Part shown: piece after piece, positions 7,157-12,015 of the stretch
Layout: the number at the start of each line of letters is the position of its first letter
Position numbering within the stretch: the stretch's first letter is position 1
From: Loktanella sp.
GTDB lineage: Bacteria > Pseudomonadota > Alphaproteobacteria > Rhodobacterales > Rhodobacteraceae
Assembly (NCBI GenBank): GCA_003551805.1
Contig: PUNR01000245.1
Coordinates: 1 to 12,015, forward strand
Direction of reading: 5' to 3'
Length of the DNA: 12,015 nt
Program-made: the position numbers and the translations under genes
Notes under the pieces: model-generated
Told to the model about the DNA's origin: nothing
Seen by the model: only the letters and a program-made list of their open reading frames with translations
Databases searched by the model: none

Positions 7157-7182
7157 ATTCACAAAGTATCGCGCCTGTGAAT
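7157..7182. promoter_or_regulatory. Inverted repeat ATTCACA-N12-TGTGAAT in the mcd/tauE divergent gap
   Basis: Seven-base perfect arms (7157-7163 and 7176-7182) are separated by 12 bases. The element lies midway in the 147-bp gap between the divergent mcd and TauE-family genes, in AT-rich sequence where promoters are expected. It could serve either gene. The half-site resembles the CRP/FNR-type TGTGA but the arrangement is inverted and the spacing too wide for a standard site. Confidence 0.35.
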
Positions 7183-7241
7183 GAAAATGTCGCACCCGAT
7201 TTGGGTAGTGCAGCGCGCTTTGGAACATTCTAAGACGCAGT

Positions 7242-8012
7242 ATGTCATATATTTTCGCTGTCATCACGCCTGAACTCTTTGCTTTGGCCTTTGTCGTCAC
7301 GTTACTGGGCGGGTTCGTCAAAGGCGCTGTCGGCTTTGCAATGCCCTTGATCATGGTGTCGGGCATGGGAATCGCCATTGCGCCGGAACTGATCATAGCG
7401 GGAATCGTCCTGCCGATTGTGGTCAGCAACATCTGGCAGGTCGCGCGGGCCGGGATGGGCCAAGCGCGCGAGGCAGTGCTGGAACACTGGCGCTATATCG
7501 CAGTGGTCTGTGTGATGATTCTTGTCTCGGCGCAGTTTTTGCGGCGGATCCCCACGGATATGTTGTTTGTCGTTCTCGGCGTGCCGGTGGTGATCCTGTG
7601 TCTGATCCAGATCGCGGGATGGCGGCCCGTGGTTCCGCCGCATCTGCGGCGATTGGTCGAATGGGTGGCTGGCGCTGTTTCGGGGGGTCTGGGCGGACTT
7701 ACGGGCACATGGGGCCCGCCTACGGTTCTGTATTTGCTGGCGCTGCGCACACCGCGTGACAGGCAAATGTCGGTGCAAGGGGTGATCTACGGGCTGGGGT
7801 CTGTGATGCTGTTCGCGGGTCATGCTCAATCGGGGGTGTTGAATGCGCAAACATGGCCGTTCTCTGCCGCGCTGGTGGTCCCGGGGCTGCTGGGGATGTG
7901 GCTGGGGTTCAGGCTTGGCGACAAGTTCGACGCCGACCGTTTCCGGAAAGTTACGCTATGGGTCCTGGTCATTGCGGGCGTCAATCTGGTGCGACGCGGC
8001 GTGATGGGCTGA
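7242..8012 (+). CDS. TauE/SafE family membrane transporter
   Basis: A 256-residue, very hydrophobic inner-membrane protein with seven to eight predicted membrane segments (roughly 10-38, 46-65, 84-100, 106-124, 139-168, 179-196, 205-222 and 236-251). The two halves carry the duplicated family signature: GGFVKGAVGFAMPLI (23-37) and GGLGGLTGTWGPPTV (148-162). The family includes exporters of sulfite, sulfoacetate and other organic anions; the substrate here is unknown. It is divergent from mcd across 147 bp and convergent with the DUF3859-like gene. The ATG at 7242 has only a weak ribosome-binding site, but the protein begins as expected for the family, with an N-terminal membrane segment soon after the start. 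Confidence 0.87.
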   Translation: MSYIFAVITPELFALAFVVTLLGGFVKGAVGFAMPLIMVSGMGIAIAPELIIAGIVLPIVVSNIWQVARAGMGQAREAVLEHWRYIAVVCVMILVSAQFLRRIPTDMLFVVLGVPVVILCLIQIAGWRPVVPPHLRRLVEWVAGAVSGGLGGLTGTWGPPTVLYLLALRTPRDRQMSVQGVIYGLGSVMLFAGHAQSGVLNAQTWPFSAALVVPGLLGMWLGFRLGDKFDADRFRKVTLWVLVIAGVNLVRRGVMG

Positions 8013-8034
8013 GCCTGTTCATCGTCAGAGCATC

Positions 8035-8058
8035 AAATATCCCCGCCGGAGGCTCCGG
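8035..8058 (-). repeat. Intergenic element, copy 2
   Basis: Read on the minus strand, 8053-8035 is gcctccggcggggatattt, identical to the 3562-3580 copy except for AG/GA at two bases. It lies 26 bases 3' of the DUF3859-like gene, in that gene's sense orientation, as copy 1 does behind DUF1491. An overlapping perfect palindrome, CCGGAG-G-CTCCGG on the plus strand (8046-8058), could fold in transcripts from either convergent gene, but no U-run makes it a clear terminator. Confidence 0.65.
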
Positions 8059-8079
8059 ATCTGTCAATGCACGCGTCCG

Positions 8080-8607
8080 CTAGGATAACAGATCAAGATA
8101 CCCGCAAGCGGCGGCCAGATCGGGCAACGCCTGCGGCGGGACCACATCGAAACTGACGGCGAACAATTCCTCACCGGCCTGCGTTGCGGTGAATGTCCAT
8201 GTGCCAGTCACGCGTTCATATTCCTCGTCGAACTGATAAAAGGTCATCGACGGCTCTGTCCCGCTGACCCATGAACGATAGCTTTGCGTCGTCGTGCCGG
8301 CATCGCCGATCGGGGGATGGGTCACTGTCATCGTGACATCAGACAGGCCTGAGGGATCACGAGCCTGCGCTTTGACGCCAAAGCCGATGCCGATCACGGC
8401 AGGCACTTGGCGGATTTCGGCGATAAAAGGCGGATCTTCTGCAATGATGTGCGTGCTACCCGCGATGGTGTCTGGTGCCGGGCTTGATCCGATAACAGGT
8501 GGCCCACATACCACACCTGCGCTCAGTGACGCGATTGCGTCGCTGGTTTGCGCAACCCCTGACAGGGGCAACGCGATCACAGCAGCAATGCCAAGCAATA
8601 TTCGCAT
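8080..8607 (-). CDS. Secreted DUF3859-like protein
   Basis: A 175-residue protein with an N-terminal signal peptide: MRIL, a hydrophobic core to about residue 18, and likely cleavage near GVAQ (17-20), so it is probably periplasmic. The rest looks like a beta-rich domain. The segments SGLSDVTMTVTHPP (86-99) and the FDEEYERVTGTWTFTA (126-141) type motif followed by ELFAVSFDVV recall DUF3859, a family of unknown function; this assignment is from memory of the pattern. Cys34 and Cys168 could form a disulfide. I take ATG 8607 because the upstream extension has only a TTG start and would bury the signal peptide. No Shine-Dalgarno is visible; TATGTT ends 7 bases before the ATG with TCGACA 16 bp further upstream, so a very short leader is possible. 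Confidence 0.7.
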   Translation of the reverse strand: MRILLGIAAVIALPLSGVAQTSDAIASLSAGVVCGPPVIGSSPAPDTIAGSTHIIAEDPPFIAEIRQVPAVIGIGFGVKAQARDPSGLSDVTMTVTHPPIGDAGTTTQSYRSWVSGTEPSMTFYQFDEEYERVTGTWTFTATQAGEELFAVSFDVVPPQALPDLAAACGYLDLLS

Positions 8608-8645
8608 GAGCCAAACATAAAGCGTAGCCCCGCCGTGTCGAGGCA

Positions 8646-8677
8646 AAGGTAAGGTGGAACATGTTCCACCCTACTTT
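8646..8677 (-). terminator. Long inverted repeat just after pckA, likely terminator
   Basis: A perfect 18-bp palindrome GGTGGAACA/TGTTCCACC (8653-8670) extends to 16-base arms with two imperfect positions. It starts one base after the pckA stop codon. As RNA it gives a strong stem with a CAUG tetraloop, followed on the minus strand by only a short, broken T-run (TTACCTTT). The position favours a pckA terminator. Because it is so symmetrical and lies 39 bp upstream of the DUF3859-like start, a protein-binding operator is the alternative. Confidence 0.55.
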
Positions 8678-8678
8678 A

Positions 8679-10277
8679 TCAGCCGATAGCGGCAGCTTTC
8701 ACATCGTCGTCGATGAAAGGCACGTATTTCGCAAAATTATCGCTGAACATACCTACCAGCTTGGCCGCCTGCGCATCATAGGCCGCAGGATCCGCCCAAG
8801 TCGCGCGCGGATCCAACAATTTAGGGTCCAACCCGTCCACAGCCACTGGCACTTCAAACCCGAAATGCGGGTCTTTGCGGAAGGTGCTTTCGATCAATGT
8901 GCCGTCCAGCGCGGCAGCAAGAAGTGCCCGTGTCGCCTTGATCGGCATCCGGCTGCCTGTGCCATAGGCGCCACCGGTCCAACCAGTGTTGACCAGCCAG
9001 CAGGTGGCACCGTGGCTGGCGATCTTGGACCGCAGCAGGTTGCCGTAAACTTCCGGACGGCGCGGCATGAATGGTGCCCCGAAACAGGTGCTGAAGGTCG
9101 GCTCCGGTTCGGTCACGCCACGTTCGGTGCCAGCCACCTTGGAGGTGAAACCCGACAGAAAGTGATACATCGCCTGCGCCGGTGTCAGCCGCGCGATGGG
9201 CGGCAGCACGCCGAACGCGTCACATGTCAGCATGATGATGTTCTTGGGGTGCCCGCCCAAGGCGGTGTCGGATGCATTGGCGATATAGTTCAGTGGGTAG
9301 GCGCAGCGCATGTTCGCGGTCAGGCTGTCGTCATTGAAATCCAGCTCGAACGTTTCCGGGTCGAACACCATATTTTCGATCACCGTATGCGGCTTGAAAC
9401 AGGTCGCATAGATATCCGGTTCAGCCTCGGCGCTGAGGTTGATGGTCTTGGCGTAGCAGCCGCCCTCGAAATTGAAGGTGCCGCGATCCGACCAGCCATG
9501 TTCGTCATCGCCGATCAGTACGCGGCTGGGATCGGCGGACAGCGTCGTTTTACCGGTGCCGGACAGGCCAAAGAACACGGCTGTGTCCACCGGATTGCCG
9601 GGGGCGTGGTTCGCGCTGCAATGCATCGGCATGATGCCTTTTTCGGGCAGCAGATAGTTCAGCAGGGTGAATACGGATTTCTTGTTCTCGCCCGCATATT
9701 CCGTGCCACCGATCAGGATCAGCTTTTTGTCAAGGTTCAGCGCGATGACGGTTTCGGTCCGGCAGCCGTGCTTTGCCGGATCTGCCTTGAAGGTCGGGCA
9801 GTTGATGATCGTGAATTCAGGGAAAAAGCTTGCAAGTTCGTCCGCATCAGGACGACGCAACAAATGGCGGATGAAAAGCCCGTGCCACGCAAGTTCCGTG
9901 ATCACCCGCACGTCAAGCCGGTGCGCCGGATCAGCGCCGCCGAACAAATCCTGCACGTGATACGTGCCACCCTGCATATGGGCCAGCATATCGGCGTAAA
10001 GCACATCGAACTTTGCAGGCTCCATCGGGGCATTGTTATCCCACCAGATCGTGTCTTCGACTGATGGCGTACGCACCACGAATTTATCTTTTGGCGATCT
10101 GCCGGTATGCTTTCCCGTCGTGACCAATAGGCTGCCGCCCTTACCGGTGACGCCTTCGCCAGCAACCACCGCCGCATCATGCAATTCGGATTCTGAGCAG
10201 TTGTAATAAACGTAACCCAGACCCTTGATGCCTTGATCTTCAAGCTTCATCGTGGGGTTGACCGTGCCTTGGTCCAT
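8679..10277 (-). CDS. pckA: Phosphoenolpyruvate carboxykinase (ATP)
   Basis: A 532-residue enzyme that decarboxylates and phosphorylates oxaloacetate to PEP using ATP, the first committed step of gluconeogenesis. The nucleotide P-loop GLSGTGKTT is at 237-245 and the second phosphate/metal motif GDDEHGW at 256-262. The substrate-binding arginine is Arg60 in TGRSPKDK; the PEPCK-specific EYAGENKKS is at 193-201 (Tyr194, Lys200), and the MHCSAN motif with His219 at 218-223. The length is typical of bacterial ATP-type PckA. Start ATG 10277 has an excellent AAAGGAG seven bases upstream (10285-10291). It is divergent from chvI, an arrangement I know from several alphaproteobacteria. Candidate operators lie in the 283-bp gap upstream. 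With mcd it fits growth on acetate or other gluconeogenic carbon. Confidence 0.97.
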   Translation of the reverse strand: MDQGTVNPTMKLEDQGIKGLGYVYYNCSESELHDAAVVAGEGVTGKGGSLLVTTGKHTGRSPKDKFVVRTPSVEDTIWWDNNAPMEPAKFDVLYADMLAHMQGGTYHVQDLFGGADPAHRLDVRVITELAWHGLFIRHLLRRPDADELASFFPEFTIINCPTFKADPAKHGCRTETVIALNLDKKLILIGGTEYAGENKKSVFTLLNYLLPEKGIMPMHCSANHAPGNPVDTAVFFGLSGTGKTTLSADPSRVLIGDDEHGWSDRGTFNFEGGCYAKTINLSAEAEPDIYATCFKPHTVIENMVFDPETFELDFNDDSLTANMRCAYPLNYIANASDTALGGHPKNIIMLTCDAFGVLPPIARLTPAQAMYHFLSGFTSKVAGTERGVTEPEPTFSTCFGAPFMPRRPEVYGNLLRSKIASHGATCWLVNTGWTGGAYGTGSRMPIKATRALLAAALDGTLIESTFRKDPHFGFEVPVAVDGLDPKLLDPRATWADPAAYDAQAAKLVGMFSDNFAKYVPFIDDDVKAAAIG

Positions 10278-10297
10278 GGGTTCGCTCCTTTATGACT

Positions 10298-10312
10298 TGG
10301 TCACCGTGACCA
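10298..10312 (-). promoter_or_regulatory. Perfect palindrome in the pckA leader
   Basis: TGGTCAC-C-GTGACCA is a perfect 7-bp inverted repeat around one base, 6 bases upstream of the pckA Shine-Dalgarno. As DNA it looks like a dimeric repressor site; as RNA it could fold into a six-pair hairpin with a three-base loop next to the ribosome-binding site. Either would allow control of pckA; the sequence does not tell which. Confidence 0.5.
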
Positions 10313-10367
10313 GCGATAGGGTTCCATACCACCAACTTTTCCCGCCACGATAGTGGCATTGACGGTC

Positions 10368-10401
10368 GTTAGCGCAACCAAATGAATGTTAGCGCAACCA
10401 A
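10368..10401. promoter_or_regulatory. Tandem 14-bp direct repeat upstream of pckA (LacI-like operators)
   Basis: GTTAGCGCAACCAA occurs at 10368-10381 and again, identically, at 10388-10401, a 20-bp period or about two helical turns. Each unit is an imperfect palindrome around a central CG, as in LacI-family operators. From memory, the alphaproteobacterial carbon regulator CceR recognises a GTTAGCGCTAAC-like site and affects gluconeogenic genes, which would make pckA a logical target. The repeats lie 91-124 bp upstream of the pckA start and 160-193 bp upstream of chvI. Confidence 0.6.
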
Positions 10402-10560
10402 GTTGGCCAATGCTTGCTTGCACTGCAGGTGATCGGTAGCGACCTTGGGAATGCGGCAAGAATGTGGCACTTTTTATTTTACTGAATGATTCGCCTAGAT
10501 TAGGGCTGGAAACTGGAATAACCGTTTCTGAAATGTATTTAATAACGAGAGGAACAGCAG

Positions 10561-11262
10561 ATGGCCCGTATCGCATTGGTTGATGATGATCGGAATATCC
10601 TGACCTCTGTCACCATCACGCTCGAGGCCGAAGGGTTCGAGGTGGAAACATACAGTGACGGTCAGGCTGCCCTTGATGCGTTTAACAAACGCATGCCCGA
10701 TATTGCGGTTCTCGACATCAAGATGCCACGCATGGATGGCATGGACCTGTTGCAGCGCCTGCGGCAAAAAACGTCGATGCCGATTATCTTTTTGACCTCC
10801 AAGGATGACGAGATTGACGAGGTTTTGGGCCTGCGCATGGGGGCTGACGATTACGTTAAGAAATCGTTCTCGCAGCGCTTGCTGGTCGAACGCATTCGCG
10901 CACTTTTACGTCGTCAGGATGCGATTGCCGGCAAGGTGATCGAGGAGACCGAAGAAACAAAGGTCATGGTCCGTGGTGAACTGGTCATGGACCCGCTGCG
11001 CCATGCCGTGAAGTGGAAAGATCAGGATGTCGCGTTGACCGTGACAGAGTTTTTGCTGTTGCAGGCGCTGGCACAGCGTCCGGGCTTTGTGAAAAGTCGT
11101 GACCAGTTGATGGATGTGGCCTATGATGATCAAGTTTATGTGGATGACCGCACGATTGACAGCCATATCAAACGGTTGCGCAAGAAGATGCGTAGTATTG
11201 ATGACGATTTTTCCGCGATTGAGACGCTTTATGGTATTGGATATCGCTACAACGAAGCTTAG
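10561..11262 (+). CDS. chvI: OmpR-family response regulator ChvI
   Basis: A 233-residue response regulator. The receiver domain (about 1-118) has the acidic pair Asp8/Asp9, phosphoacceptor Asp52 in AVLDIKMPRMDG, Thr79, and Lys101. The usual Lys-Pro is Lys101-Ser102 here (DDYVKKSFSQRLL), a departure from the canonical cis-proline. A winged-helix DNA-binding domain of the OmpR/PhoB type covers about 135-230, ending ETLYGIGYRY. The SFSQRLLVERIRALLRR stretch and the divergent pckA neighbour point to ChvI, the partner of ChvG, which in other alphaproteobacteria controls responses to acid and cell-envelope stress and host interaction. Start ATG 10561 follows GAGAGGA by 7 bases. The kinase gene follows after 3 bases. 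No convincing -35/-10 pair was found upstream. Confidence 0.9.
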   Translation: MARIALVDDDRNILTSVTITLEAEGFEVETYSDGQAALDAFNKRMPDIAVLDIKMPRMDGMDLLQRLRQKTSMPIIFLTSKDDEIDEVLGLRMGADDYVKKSFSQRLLVERIRALLRRQDAIAGKVIEETEETKVMVRGELVMDPLRHAVKWKDQDVALTVTEFLLLQALAQRPGFVKSRDQLMDVAYDDQVYVDDRTIDSHIKRLRKKMRSIDDDFSAIETLYGIGYRYNEA

Positions 11263-11265
11263 GGC

Positions 11266-12015
11266 ATGACGGCTGCTCCGAAAATCGACGTGCGCGACCT
11301 GAAATCGGTCCGCCGCGCCAGCCGTGCGCCAGAGGTTGTGCTGGGCGAAGACTGGATCGCCCCGGAGGAAACCGGCGAAGCTGCAAAATACATCAATGCA
11401 CCCAGACGCGGGTTTATGTCACTGCGGTCGTCGCCGATTGCCCGCAAGATCGTGATGTTCAACCTTGTTGCGATGACGGTGATGATCGCAGGGCTGCTTT
11501 ACCTCAATTCATCGCGCGACAGTCTGGTTTACCAACGCGCCACGGGCCTTGTCGCCGAAGCGAAATTGATCGCCAATGTGTTTCAGGCGCAGATACCTGA
11601 TGGCGCACCGGTGAATATCGTCACCGCTGATGGCCTTAACCCGCAGGCTATATTGGCGGGGCTTGATCTGCGCGGTGGCGTCGACGTTGCGGTGTTCGCC
11701 CCTGATGCCACGCTTGTCGCACGCACGACCGGCCCGCTAAGCCCGCGCGAAATTGCTGATCTTGAAGATCAGGTTGGTCAAACCTTTATCAGCGACATAC
11801 TGGCATCGGTCACCGGTGTCGTGACCAACATTTTCAGCCGCAGTGATGCTTTGGCTGAGGAAGAAGCTCTGGCATCGCGCATCGCAAACGAGGTTGCCCG
11901 CGCCGTGCGCAATGGCACGCAGGTCAGTCTTTTGGAAATAGCGGGCGGCACCGTATTTATTGTGACAACGCCTGTGCTGCAAAATGACTTGCCAGTCGCC
12001 GTTATTGGGGTCGCA
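11266..12015 (+). CDS. chvG: Sensor histidine kinase ChvG (3' end outside window)
   Basis: An open frame of exactly 250 codons from ATG 11266 to the window edge with no stop; it begins 3 bases after chvI, so the two form an operon. The visible part is the sensor half: a cytoplasmic N-terminal tail of about 60 residues rich in Arg, Asp and Glu, one membrane segment (about 62-80, IVMFNLVAMTVMIAGLLYL), and a periplasmic domain from about 81 that continues past the end. This layout matches ChvG/ExoS-type kinases, whose periplasmic stimulus-sensing domain precedes a second membrane segment, HAMP and kinase domains. Those later parts, including the phosphoacceptor His, are not in the window. The identity rests on the chvI partnership and topology. 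Confidence 0.85.
   Translation, partial: MTAAPKIDVRDLKSVRRASRAPEVVLGEDWIAPEETGEAAKYINAPRRGFMSLRSSPIARKIVMFNLVAMTVMIAGLLYLNSSRDSLVYQRATGLVAEAKLIANVFQAQIPDGAPVNIVTADGLNPQAILAGLDLRGGVDVAVFAPDATLVARTTGPLSPREIADLEDQVGQTFISDILASVTGVVTNIFSRSDALAEEEALASRIANEVARAVRNGTQVSLLEIAGGTVFIVTTPVLQNDLPVAVIGVA

Noticed and set aside
8656..8669. GAACATGTTC as a LexA/SOS box
   Set aside because: Alphaproteobacterial LexA uses GTTC-N7-GTTC and the Gram-positive box needs four bases between half-sites; here there are two.
8661..10064. A 467-codon open frame on the plus strand, antisense to pckA
   Set aside because: It mirrors the codon structure of a GC-rich gene on the other strand, its product resembles no family I know, and pckA is unmistakable. 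Similar long antisense frames lie opposite mcd (5625-6323, 6483-7157).
10465..10480. Possible sigma-54 promoter (TGGCAC at 10465-10470) upstream of chvI
   Set aside because: The -12 element with its essential GC is missing; five bases downstream the sequence is ATTT, not TTGC.
1..12015. Defence system, prophage, integron or other mobile region
   Set aside because: All genes are core-type with uniform GC-rich codon use, and no integrase, transposase, tRNA-associated direct repeats or CRISPR-like arrays are seen.

Overview
The window looks like a chromosomal core segment of an alphaproteobacterium of the Rhodobacteraceae (Roseobacter-type). The evidence is the GC-rich coding, the order acpS-lepB-rnc-era-DUF1491-recO, a long methylsuccinyl-CoA dehydrogenase of the ethylmalonyl-CoA pathway, and pckA divergent from a ChvG/ChvI-type two-component system. 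The genus cannot be fixed from this sequence. I see no insertion sequence, prophage, CRISPR array, tRNA or rRNA.

Left block (1-4338, + strand). This is a tightly packed housekeeping operon: the 3' end of a zinc nucleoside deaminase, then acpS (CoA-dependent activation of acyl carrier protein), lepB (signal peptidase I), rnc (RNase III), era (ribosome-assembly GTPase), a small DUF1491-like protein of unknown function, and recO (recombinational repair). Four junctions are 4-nt start/stop overlaps (ATGA or GTGA), which suggests translational coupling. recO ends convergently with the next gene, and both stop codons are read from one CTAG.

Middle block (4335-8607). On the minus strand, mcd (acyl-CoA dehydrogenase, most likely methylsuccinyl-CoA dehydrogenase) is followed by an NAD(P)-dependent extended short-chain dehydrogenase/reductase. 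Divergent from mcd is a TauE/SafE-family membrane protein, and convergent with that is a small secreted DUF3859-like protein. The gaps on both sides of mcd hold repeats that share an identical 12-mer and look regulatory.

Right block (8679-12015). pckA (ATP-dependent PEP carboxykinase, - strand) is divergent from chvI and the start of chvG (+ strand). pckA and mcd fit one physiology: acetate-type carbon enters through the ethylmalonyl-CoA pathway and is lifted to PEP by PckA. The 283-bp pckA/chvI gap holds a 14-nt direct repeat with a 20-bp period and a perfect 15-bp palindrome in the pckA leader, both candidate operators.

I found no new multi-gene system. What merits a second look is the non-coding structure, meaning candidate operators around mcd and pckA and two copies of a Rhodobacteraceae-type intergenic element, plus the uncharacterised DUF1491 protein embedded in the essential operon.
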